From: Deltaproteobacteria bacterium | GTDB taxonomy: Bacteria > Myxococcota_A > UBA9160 > SZUA-336 | Length of the DNA stretch: 35,235 nucleotides | Assembly: GCA_019311115.1 (NCBI GenBank) | Contig: JAFDDB010000021.1 | Span: 1 to 35,235 of the forward strand | Direction of reading: 5' to 3' | Shown here: in pieces, positions 7,211 through 14,518 of the stretch | Layout of the letters: each line of letters begins with the position of its first letter | Numbering within the stretch: the stretch's first letter is position 1 | The notes under the pieces: model-generated | Seen by the model: only the letters and a program-made list of their open reading frames with translations | Told to the model about the DNA's origin: nothing | Databases searched by the model: none | Made by a program: the position numbers and the translations under genes

Positions 7211-9471
7211 GCGACGAGCGCAAGTACCGCTGGGTCGGCACGCGTCCGATCCGGCACGACGGCGTCGACAAGGTGACCGGCCGCGCGAACTTCGGCGCGG
7301 ACTTCTCGCTGCCCGGCATGCTCCACGGCAAGGTGCTGCGAAGCCCGCACGCGCACGCGCGCATCGTCTCGATCGACGTCGCGCCCGCACTGGCGCTCGA
7401 GGGCGTCAAGGTGGCGATCACCGGCGCCGACATGCCCGACATCGCGTCCGAGATGGGCACCGCCGGCGAGGGGCAGGTCGACTACGCCGAGGTGTCGCGC
7501 AACGTGATGGCGCGCGAGAAGGCGCTCTACGACGGACATCCCGTGGCGGCGGTCGCGGCGACGACGTCGGAGATCGCCGAAGAGGCGCTGTCGCGCATCG
7601 TCGTCGAGTACGAGGTGCTTCCACACGTGCTCACCGTCGACGAGGCCATGGCGCCGGGCGCTCCCATCCTGCACGACCACCTGCGCACGGCCGGCCTGGA
7701 CCCGGTCCCCGACGAGCCGACGAACGTGGCGCAGCGCATCGAGATCGGACGAGGAGACCTGGCGGCGGGCTTCGCCGAGGCCGACGAGATCGTCGAGCAC
7801 GAGTTCACCACGCAAATGGTGCACCAGGGCTACATCGAGCCGCACGCGGTCGTGGCACGGTCGGGCGAAGACGACCAGTCCGTCGTCTGGTGCTGCACCC
7901 AGGGACCGTTCACGGTGCGCGCCATGTGCGCGAAGCTGCTCGGGCTCGACGTGTCGAAGATCAAGGTGATCCCGAGCGAGATCGGCGGCGGCTTCGGCGG
8001 CAAGACGACGGTCTACGTGGAGCCGCTGGCGGTTCTTCTGTCGCGCAAGGCCGGCCGTCCCGTCAAGATCGTGATGAGCCGGCAGGAAGTCTTCCGCGGC
8101 AGCGGACCGGCTTCGGGCACGCGCATTCGCGTCAAGCTCGGCGCCAAGGCCGACGGCCGCCTGACCGCGGCCGAGGCCTGGCTCGCGTACGAGGCCGGAG
8201 CGTTCAAGGGCTCGCCCGTCGTAGCGGGTGCCATGTGCATGTTCGCTCCGTACGCGGTGGAGAACGTCAAGATCGAGGGCTACGACGTGGTGGTCAACAA
8301 GCCCAAGGTCAACGCCTACCGCGCCCCGGGCGCGCCGCCCGCCGCTTTCGCCGCGGAGAGCGCGCTCGACGAACTGGCGCGCAAGCTCGGCATGGACCCC
8401 GTGGAGCTGCGGCTGGTGAACGCGGTCAAGGAGGGGTCCCAGGCGATCTACGGACCGAAGTTCCGCGCCATCGGCATGGTCGAGACGCTGCAGGCCGCTC
8501 GCGAGCACCCGCACCTGAAGGCGAAGCTCGGCCCGAACCAGGGCCGGGGCATCGCGACCGGCTTCTGGTTCAACGCCGGAATGCAGTCGTCCGCGTCGGT
8601 CAGCCTGAACGAGGACGGCACGGCGACGGTCGTCTCGGGCTGCCCCGACATCGGCGGGTCGCGCACCTCGCTGGCGCTGATGGCCGCCGAGGAGCTCGGC
8701 ATCGACGTGCAGAAGGTCAGGCCCGTCGTCGCCGACACCGAGACCATCGGCTACAACGACGCCACCGGCGGAAGCCGCGTGACCTTCGCGACCGGCATGG
8801 CGGTGATCGAGTCCGCCCGAGACGTGGTCCGGCAGCTCCGCGAGCGCGCCGCCTCGATCTGGGGCGTCGAGCTCGAGCAGGTCGAGTGGAACGATGGGCA
8901 GGCGCTGCCGATCAACGGCGCGGACGAGGGCGAGCTCGAGCCGCTGTCCATCGGGACGCTGGCGCGACGCGCGGCGCGGACGGGCGGACCGATCAGCGCA
9001 AGCACGTCGCTGACGGCGCGCGGCGCCGGGCCGAGCTTCGCCACGCACATCTGCGACGTCGAGGTCGATCCGGAGACCGGAGTGGTGCAGGTCGTGCGCT
9101 ACACGGCGATCCAGGACGCGGGCAAGGCCGTGCACCCCGGCTACGTCGAGGGCCAGTACCAGGGCGGCGCGGCGCAGGGGATCGGCTGGGCGCTCAACGA
9201 GGAGTACGTGTACGACGAGAAGGGCGTGCTGCAGAACCCCGGATTCCTCGACTACCGGATGCCGGTCGCCTCGGACCTGCCGATGATCGACACGGTCATC
9301 GTCGAGGTGCCGAACCCGACGCACCCGTACGGCGTGCGCGGCGTCGGCGAGACGCCGATCATCCCGCCGCTGGCCGCCGTCGCCAACGCGGTGCGGGACG
9401 CCACCGGCGTGCGCTTCGGGGACCTGCCCATGTCGCCGCCCACCGTTCTAGCGCGGCTGGACGCGCGGTGA
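7207..9471 (+). CDS. Molybdenum hydroxylase Mo-binding (large) subunit, xanthine dehydrogenase family
   Basis: Catalytic subunit of 754 residues binding Mo-pterin cytosine dinucleotide-type cofactor. Visible family features are GGGFGGKT (260-267), the active-site loop NAYRAPGAP (from 369) and the catalytic glutamate in GVGETPI (Glu715). Form I CO dehydrogenases carry AYxCSFR and form II carry AYRGAGR at that loop. Neither is present, so this is probably not a CO oxidiser but a hydroxylase of an unknown aromatic, purine or aldehyde-type substrate. The start at 7207 gives the typical opening with RHDGVDKVTGRANFGAD. It overlaps the small-subunit stop by 4 nt. A gene for MoaD/ThiS-like protein follows 10 nt later. 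Confidence 0.94.
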   Translation: MSDERKYRWVGTRPIRHDGVDKVTGRANFGADFSLPGMLHGKVLRSPHAHARIVSIDVAPALALEGVKVAITGADMPDIASEMGTAGEGQVDYAEVSRNVMAREKALYDGHPVAAVAATTSEIAEEALSRIVVEYEVLPHVLTVDEAMAPGAPILHDHLRTAGLDPVPDEPTNVAQRIEIGRGDLAAGFAEADEIVEHEFTTQMVHQGYIEPHAVVARSGEDDQSVVWCCTQGPFTVRAMCAKLLGLDVSKIKVIPSEIGGGFGGKTTVYVEPLAVLLSRKAGRPVKIVMSRQEVFRGSGPASGTRIRVKLGAKADGRLTAAEAWLAYEAGAFKGSPVVAGAMCMFAPYAVENVKIEGYDVVVNKPKVNAYRAPGAPPAAFAAESALDELARKLGMDPVELRLVNAVKEGSQAIYGPKFRAIGMVETLQAAREHPHLKAKLGPNQGRGIATGFWFNAGMQSSASVSLNEDGTATVVSGCPDIGGSRTSLALMAAEELGIDVQKVRPVVADTETIGYNDATGGSRVTFATGMAVIESARDVVRQLRERAASIWGVELEQVEWNDGQALPINGADEGELEPLSIGTLARRAARTGGPISASTSLTARGAGPSFATHICDVEVDPETGVVQVVRYTAIQDAGKAVHPGYVEGQYQGGAAQGIGWALNEEYVYDEKGVLQNPGFLDYRMPVASDLPMIDTVIVEVPNPTHPYGVRGVGETPIIPPLAAVANAVRDATGVRFGDLPMSPPTVLARLDAR

Positions 9472-9481
9472 CGGAGACCGG

Positions 9482-9763
9482 TTGGCGACGGTCGTCTTCA
9501 GCAGCGGGCTGCAGCGGTATACGGGCGGAGTCGAGCGCGTGAACGTGGACGCGACCGACGTGCGCGGCCTGATCGCCGCGCTCGACACGCGCTTCCCCGG
9601 CATCGGCCAGGTGATCGGCTCGGGCATGGCCGTCGCGATCGACGGCGAGATCATCCCGGACGCCATGCTCGAAGCCGTTCCGCCCGACGGTGAGGTGCAC
9701 TTCCTCCCGCCGATCGGGGGCGGAGCAGGCGGCGATCGCGGCCGGACCGCGCAACGGACCTGA
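9482..9763 (+). CDS. MoaD/ThiS-family ubiquitin-like sulfur carrier with C-terminal extension
   Basis: Small beta-grasp protein of 93 residues starting at TTG, with GGAG 5-6 nt upstream. Family features include the central GEIIPDAML segment and the C-terminal PPDGEVHFLPPIGGG. MoaD and ThiS normally end exactly at Gly-Gly, which is adenylated and thiocarboxylated. Here the glycine run (79-84) is followed by nine more residues, DRGRTAQRT. Either the tail is removed by a protease before activation or the protein does not act as a classical sulfur donor. It lies 10 nt after the molybdenum hydroxylase and 9 nt before the hydrolase gene, so it is in the same operon; a role in cofactor sulfuration is inferred from this position. 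Confidence 0.8.
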   Translation: MATVVFSSGLQRYTGGVERVNVDATDVRGLIAALDTRFPGIGQVIGSGMAVAIDGEIIPDAMLEAVPPDGEVHFLPPIGGGAGGDRGRTAQRT

Positions 9764-9772
9764 AGAGGACGC

Positions 9773-10897
9773 ATGTCGATGAAGCAGGAACAGCAGGACG
9801 CGCGGCGCGAGGTCACCGAGGTCGCGCCGGGCATCGCGCGGCTCGAGCTGCCGATCCGCATGCCGGGCCTCGGCCACGTGAACTGCTATGCGCTCCTCGA
9901 CGACGAGGGCGTGGCGATCGTCGATCCGGGGCTCCCCGGCAACGCGACCTGGCGCGCGCTCCAGGACCGCCTGAAGCAGCTCGACCTGGAGCCGCGGCAC
10001 GTACACACCGTGGTGATCACCCACTCGCACCCGGACCACTTCGGCTGTGCCAACCGGTTCCAGCGCGAGTCCGGCGCGAAGATCATCGCGCACTGCCACT
10101 TCGCCGAGGACTGGGGACACTCGCACGGCCACGAGGTCTCGACGGAAGACATGGAGGCGCAGCGCGAGTCCCGCGACGCCGCGGAACGCGAGCGCGATCC
10201 GGACGCCGAGGAGAAGCAGGCAAAAGTGCGAAAGGCCGAGAGCCGGAAGCGCGCGGTGTCGCGCTGGGACGGGCCGTCTCCCTGGGGCGGCAAGCCGCCG
10301 CGCCCTCCGCTCAAGTATCGCTGGCGCCGGTGGATGTCGAACGTGACACGGCGCGAGAGCTTCATGCCGGAGATCACCGACCCGGTCGAGCACGGCAACG
10401 TGCTGCACCTGGCGGGCCGGGAGTGGTTCGTGCACCACACGCCCGGCCACACGCTCGACCACTTCTGCCTGCACGATCCCGAGACCGGCGTGTTCCTGTC
10501 CGGCGACCACGTCCTGCCCACGATCACGCCGCACATCTCCGGCATGACTTCGGGCGCAGACCCGCTGCAGTCGTTCTTCTACGCGCTCGACCGCGTCGGC
10601 GAGATCTCCGGCGTGGGCAACGTGCTGCCGGCCCACGGGCATCCCTTCGAGGAACTCCGCAAGCGGACCGACGCGATCAAGCGTCACCACGAGGAGCGGC
10701 TCCAGATGCTGCGCAACATCTCGGCCGAGATCGGCGGGGGCACGGTTGAGGACTACTCGAAGCGCCTGTTCAAGCCGCGAAGCTGGGGGTCGATGGCCGA
10801 GAGCGAGACCTACGCGCACCTGGAGCACCTGCGGATCGCGGGCGAGGCCGAATGCTGGCGGGACGACGAAGGCGCGCTGCGCTACCGGACGCGCTGA
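9773..10897 (+). CDS. Metallo-beta-lactamase-fold hydrolase
   Basis: Probable cytoplasmic two-metal hydrolase of 374 residues. The metal ligands are in order: HSHPDH (H84, H86, D88, H89), GHTLDHF (H226), GDH (D245) and AHGHPF (H288). A charged insert of roughly 80 residues (about 125-205, Glu/Lys/Arg-rich then Pro/Trp-rich) lengthens the core between the second strand pair and the PGHT motif. The C-terminal ~75 residues look like the winged-helix tail seen in LACTB2/glyoxalase-II-related hydrolases. GAGGA lies just before the ATG at 9773; the ATG at 9779 would have better spacing and differs by two residues. Substrate unknown. Its place at the end of the hydroxylase operon suggests it may act on the oxidised product or a thioester. 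Confidence 0.85.
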   Translation: MSMKQEQQDARREVTEVAPGIARLELPIRMPGLGHVNCYALLDDEGVAIVDPGLPGNATWRALQDRLKQLDLEPRHVHTVVITHSHPDHFGCANRFQRESGAKIIAHCHFAEDWGHSHGHEVSTEDMEAQRESRDAAERERDPDAEEKQAKVRKAESRKRAVSRWDGPSPWGGKPPRPPLKYRWRRWMSNVTRRESFMPEITDPVEHGNVLHLAGREWFVHHTPGHTLDHFCLHDPETGVFLSGDHVLPTITPHISGMTSGADPLQSFFYALDRVGEISGVGNVLPAHGHPFEELRKRTDAIKRHHEERLQMLRNISAEIGGGTVEDYSKRLFKPRSWGSMAESETYAHLEHLRIAGEAECWRDDEGALRYRTR

Positions 10898-10944
10898 GAA
10901 CGCCGCTCCCCTCCCGGCAGGTGCGCGCCAGGCGGGCGCCAACC

Positions 10945-10974
10945 TTGACAGCCCGCCGTGCGATGGAGTCAGAT
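10945..10974 (+). promoter_or_regulatory. Sigma-70-like promoter for the thiolase gene
   Basis: A perfect -35 TTGACA (10945-10950) is followed after 18 nt by TCAGAT (10969-10974), a four-of-six match to TATAAT. It lies about 80 bp before the thiolase start and after the previous operon's last gene, so the thiolase probably has its own transcript. Confidence 0.55.
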
Positions 10975-11013
10975 GCCCCCACGGCCCGTTTCGACCGGCC
11001 TGCCGTCGGAACC

Positions 11014-11035
11014 CGAAGGCCGATTCGAAGGCCGA
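11014..11035. repeat. Short tandem direct repeat in the thiolase leader
   Basis: CGAAGGCCGA occurs twice (11014-11023 and 11026-11035) with a 12 bp period, immediately upstream of the thiolase ribosome-binding site. Both copies contain GGCC and could form weak local structure. It may be a regulator site or chance. Confidence 0.4.
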
Positions 11036-11053
11036 CTCAGAAGGGAGTACCCC

Positions 11054-12355
11054 ATGCAGCTTCGCAACGCCGTCCTCGTAGACGGAGTCCGTTCCCCGTT
11101 CGGCCGAGGCGGCCGCGGCAAGCTCGTCGCCACGCGGCTCGACATCGTCGGCGCGAAGATCCTCCGCGCCCTGCTCGAGCGCAATCCCAAGGTCAAGGAC
11201 AGCGACATCGAGGACCTCGGGCTCGGCAACGTGGGAGGCTCCGGTGAGTTCATGCTGCTCGGCGCCGTGCCGCGCCTGGCCGGCCTGCCGATGGAGGTCT
11301 GCACGTTCAACTCGAACCGCCAGTGCGGCTCGAGCATGGAGACGCTCCACCGCGTCGCCACGTCGATCATGGTCGGTGCGACCGACTGCGGAATCGCCAT
11401 GGGCATCGAGCGCATGGGCCGCGGGCTCGGCGGCGGACCGCGCGGCACGCAGACGCGCATCACCAAGATGAACCCCGACCTGTTCAAGATGAACGAGGCG
11501 CAGTCGAGCCTGGCGGTGGACCACACCGACGACTTCTCGGTGCCGTTCCCAGACTACATCCTCAACTCTCCCCCGCTCCAGAGCATGGTGCAGACGGCGC
11601 AGAACGCAGCCGAGGTGTACCAGCTGACGCGCGAGGCGCTCGACGCCTACGCGGCGAAGAGCCACGTCAAGACGCACGAGGCCTATGAGAAGGGCATCTA
11701 CGCCGACGAGGTGATCGCGCTCGAGGTCGAGACGCCCGTCTTCGACGACGAGGGCAAGTGGGTCGAGGACGAGACCGGCGCCACGATCACGTTCGACCGC
11801 GACGAGTGCATCCGCCCCGGCACGACGCCGGAGAAGCTCGCCGGGCTGAACCCGATCAAGGGCCTGCTGAGCTTCGGCGAGAAGGAGCTGATCATCACGG
11901 CCGGCAACTCCTGCCCGACGAACGACGGAGTCTCCGCGGCCCTGTTGATGAGCGAAGAGAAGGCGCTCGAGCTCGGTCTCGAGCCGCTTGCGCGGATCGC
12001 GGGCATCGGCGTCGGCGGCGTGAAGCCGCAGCTCATGGGACTCGGTCCCATTCCTTCGACGAACAAGGCGCTCCGGCACGCCGGCATCACGGCGGACAAG
12101 ATCGATCGCGTCGAGTTCAACGAGGCGTTCGCGGCCCAGGTGCTCCCGTCGCTCAAGGAGCTCGGCATCCCCGAGGACCGCGTCAACGTGAACGGCGGCT
12201 CGATCGCCATCGGCCACCCGCTCGGCGCCACCGGCGCGCGCATGGTGACGACCGTCGCCAAGGAGCTCAGGCGCAGCGGCACCCGCTACGGCCTGGCGAC
12301 CCAGTGCATCGGCGCCGGCATGGGAATCTCGACGATCATCGAGTCGATGGACTGA
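11054..12355 (+). CDS. Thiolase (acetyl-CoA acyltransferase family)
   Basis: Cytoplasmic thiolase of 433 residues, most likely degradative (beta-oxidation last step), as the length and charged insertions recall FadI-type rather than shorter biosynthetic thiolases. The catalytic residues are all present: nucleophile Cys91 in NRQCGSS, His388 in GHPLGATG and Cys418 in QCIGAGMG, plus NEAFAAQ. The ATG at 11054 has GGGAG about 6 nt upstream and begins with the typical NAVLVDGVRSPFG. The gene has its own candidate promoter and ends in a strong terminator, so it appears monocistronic. Exact acyl-chain preference cannot be read from sequence. Confidence 0.95.
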   Translation: MQLRNAVLVDGVRSPFGRGGRGKLVATRLDIVGAKILRALLERNPKVKDSDIEDLGLGNVGGSGEFMLLGAVPRLAGLPMEVCTFNSNRQCGSSMETLHRVATSIMVGATDCGIAMGIERMGRGLGGGPRGTQTRITKMNPDLFKMNEAQSSLAVDHTDDFSVPFPDYILNSPPLQSMVQTAQNAAEVYQLTREALDAYAAKSHVKTHEAYEKGIYADEVIALEVETPVFDDEGKWVEDETGATITFDRDECIRPGTTPEKLAGLNPIKGLLSFGEKELIITAGNSCPTNDGVSAALLMSEEKALELGLEPLARIAGIGVGGVKPQLMGLGPIPSTNKALRHAGITADKIDRVEFNEAFAAQVLPSLKELGIPEDRVNVNGGSIAIGHPLGATGARMVTTVAKELRRSGTRYGLATQCIGAGMGISTIIESMD

Positions 12356-12380
12356 TCGCCGCTTCCGGGATACGAACAGA

Positions 12381-12414
12381 ACCGCCCTCCGGCTCGCGCC
12401 GGAGGGCGGTTTTC
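12381..12414. terminator. Rho-independent terminator between convergent genes
   Basis: A perfect 13 bp stem, ACCGCCCTCCGGC with its exact complement, closes a TCGC tetraloop (12394-12397) and is followed on the plus strand by TTTTCC. It lies 25 bp past the thiolase stop. On the minus strand the flank is less T-rich, but the hairpin probably also stops the convergent nitronate-monooxygenase transcript. Confidence 0.92.
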
Positions 12415-12448
12415 CTTTCAGCGCTCGTCGCTCGGACCAGTGGCCGGC

Positions 12449-13567
12449 CTAGAAGTCGCTCCACTCGTCCAACCGCTCCATCGTGTCCGCGTACTCCTGG
12501 ACCATCTCCTCTACGACGGTGCGGACGGACTTGACGTGGTTCATCGATCCCACGACCTGTCCCACGAAGTAGTTGACCAGCTGCTCCGCGCCCGGAGACT
12601 TGTGGGCCGTGCGCGAGATGCGCGCCTGGGCCTCGCGGACGAGCCGCGGCTGGAGCGGCATGGGCAGCGGGTCGGGGTTCGACGGGTCCTCCCAGGCCTC
12701 GGTCCAGGCGCTGCGGAGCTGGCGCGCGGGCTTGCCCGTGAGCGAACGGCTGCGGACCGTGTCACTGGAGCCGGCCTTCAGGAACTTCTCCTTCACCACC
12801 GGATGCGTCTCGGCCTCTTCGGTCGTTAGCCAGACCGACCCGGTCCACACGCCCTGCGCGCCGAGCGCCAGCGAGGCGGTCAGCTGCCGTCCGCTCGCGA
12901 TGCCGCCGGCCGCCAGCACCGGAAGCGGCGCCACGGCGTCGACGACTTCGGGCACCAGGACCATGGTGCCGACGTCACCAGTGTGCCCGCCGGCCTCGGA
13001 GCCCTGCGCGATGATGATGTCGGCGCCCGCATCGGCGTGCCGCGTGGCGTGCTCGAGCTTGCCGGCCAGCGCGGCGACCTTGACTCCCTTCTCGCGGCCC
13101 CGCTCGATCATCCACTCCGGCGGCGGTCCGAGCGCGCTCGCGATCAGGCTGATGCGGTGCTCGAAGAGAAGCTCGATCACGTCGCGCTGCTTGTCGTAGC
13201 CGACGCCGAACTCCTCTCCGATGTCCGTGTCAGGCGGCAGCTTCGGAACGCCGTGCCGCTCGAGCAGGTCGTCGAGGAAACGCCGGTGTCCTTCCGGGAT
13301 CTTCTCGTCGAGCTGCGCCCTGCTCAGGCCGCCGCGGTCGCTGCCGACGAACGTGGTGGGGAGCAGCAGGTCCACGCCGTAGGGCTTGTCGCCGACCTCC
13401 TTCTCGATCCACTCGAGCTCCATCTTCACCTTGTCGACCGAGTGCCCGGCCACGCCGAGCACGCCGAGCCCCCCCGCCTTCGACACGCCGGCCGCGACGT
13501 CGCGGCAGTGGGTGAACGCGAAGATGGGGAACTCGAGTCCCATGTCTTCGGCAAGCTTCGTCTTCAT
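12449..13567 (-). CDS. Nitronate monooxygenase/FMN-dependent 2-nitropropane dioxygenase family protein
   Basis: FMN-dependent TIM-barrel enzyme of 372 residues. Recognisable parts are the N-terminal PIFAFTHCRDVAAGVSKAGG, the flavin/active-site segment GSEAGGHTG with the catalytic-type His195, and the phosphate-binding AAGGIASGRQLTASLALGAQGV. The ATG at 13567 is chosen because AGGAGAGGA precedes it by 6 nt; a longer reading would add 13 Arg-rich residues. Family members oxidise nitronates, but many homologues in acyl-CoA-rich genomes act as FMN-dependent reductases, so substrate is uncertain. It follows the TIGR03084-like gene by 51 nt on the same strand. Confidence 0.88.
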   Translation of the reverse strand: MKTKLAEDMGLEFPIFAFTHCRDVAAGVSKAGGLGVLGVAGHSVDKVKMELEWIEKEVGDKPYGVDLLLPTTFVGSDRGGLSRAQLDEKIPEGHRRFLDDLLERHGVPKLPPDTDIGEEFGVGYDKQRDVIELLFEHRISLIASALGPPPEWMIERGREKGVKVAALAGKLEHATRHADAGADIIIAQGSEAGGHTGDVGTMVLVPEVVDAVAPLPVLAAGGIASGRQLTASLALGAQGVWTGSVWLTTEEAETHPVVKEKFLKAGSSDTVRSRSLTGKPARQLRSAWTEAWEDPSNPDPLPMPLQPRLVREAQARISRTAHKSPGAEQLVNYFVGQVVGSMNHVKSVRTVVEEMVQEYADTMERLDEWSDF

Positions 13568-13618
13568 GACTCGTCCTCTCCTGAAACGCGCGGCGAGACG
13601 CTTCATGCGCCCGCTGCA

Positions 13619-14416
13619 CTAGTTCGATCTTCGCGATCCCGGCTTGGGCGGATCGACGGGCCCTCCCGCGAAGCACTGTGCGATCGACATCCACTGCGTC
13701 GCGACCTCTCCGCGGACCTCGAGAGCGGTGTCGGCCACGTTACGGGCCTGCGTGACGACGTGACAGAAGTCGAGCGCGTCGCCGCGGACGAACTCGCTCT
13801 CCGAGGGCTCGTTCCACTCCCAGGTCGCCCCAGACGGAGCGGCCAAGCGCACGTACGGCGGCGGACCCGGCACCTCCATGCCGCGGTTCACGAAGGTCCA
13901 GCCGAACGTCTTCACCCCGATCGCGGCCACGTTCTTGATCCGGTCCGTCGGCACGCGAGGGGCGCCGACCAGGTCGTAGACCTCCTGTGCGTGCGCCCAG
14001 GCCTCCATGAAGCGCGCGGTCGTGAACATGCGCACCCCCATGTCCGGACCGAACCAAGGCAGCCGCCGCTTCTCGTCGCTCTCGCCCAGCTGCGCCGTCA
14101 TGTCGTGGCAGGTCTCGATCCAGCGCGCGCGCAGATCGTCGGGCGACAGGTCCCCGAACTCCTTCCGGGCAAGCTCGGCGTTGCCGATCCCAGCGGAGAA
14201 CTGGCCCATCAGCTCTTTGCGGCGCGCGTCGAATGCCTCCTGCCCCTCGAGCGAGACGAGCGAGACCAGGTCGAAGAAGTGGAGGTGGGCCACGACGTCC
14301 CACGGCGTCCAACTCATGAAGCCGGTCGGTCGAGACCAGTCCGCCTCGCTGAGGGTCCCGAGGAACGCGTTGAACTCGTCGGCCTCGTCGCGGAGGTCCA
14401 AGCTGACTTGCAGCAC
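13619..14416 (-). CDS. TIGR03084-like metal-binding (DinB/maleylpyruvate isomerase N-terminal) protein
   Basis: About 265 residues. The N-terminal helical bundle (LDLRDEADEFNAFLGTL, then TPWDVVAHLHFFD and later EAWAHAQEVYDLVG) carries His residues at the three positions where DinB/MDMPI-type proteins bind a divalent metal. The C-terminal part (RNVADTALEVRG...A) resembles the TIGR03084 family; function unknown, often beside acyl-CoA enzymes. The GTG at 14416 is preferred because it gives the family-typical start and has GAAGGGAAG just upstream; another GTG at 14467 would add 17 residues. It lies between the Rieske fusion and the nitronate-monooxygenase-like gene, probably in one operon. Confidence 0.82.
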   Translation of the reverse strand: MLQVSLDLRDEADEFNAFLGTLSEADWSRPTGFMSWTPWDVVAHLHFFDLVSLVSLEGQEAFDARRKELMGQFSAGIGNAELARKEFGDLSPDDLRARWIETCHDMTAQLGESDEKRRLPWFGPDMGVRMFTTARFMEAWAHAQEVYDLVGAPRVPTDRIKNVAAIGVKTFGWTFVNRGMEVPGPPPYVRLAAPSGATWEWNEPSESEFVRGDALDFCHVVTQARNVADTALEVRGEVATQWMSIAQCFAGGPVDPPKPGSRRSN

Positions 14417-14518
14417 GGTCTTCCCTTCAATGGCCCGGAAACCCCCGATCGGGCCCCGGTGATCCACCCCATGATTGTCCTTCGGGGACCGCCGTTACAA
14501 GCGGTGTCCGCGGCCGGG

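Noticed and set aside
5853-9471. Aerobic CO dehydrogenase (coxMSL)
   Set aside because: Subunit order and domains fit, but the large-subunit loop AYRAPGA lacks both CO dehydrogenase signatures, so only the broader xanthine dehydrogenase family is called.
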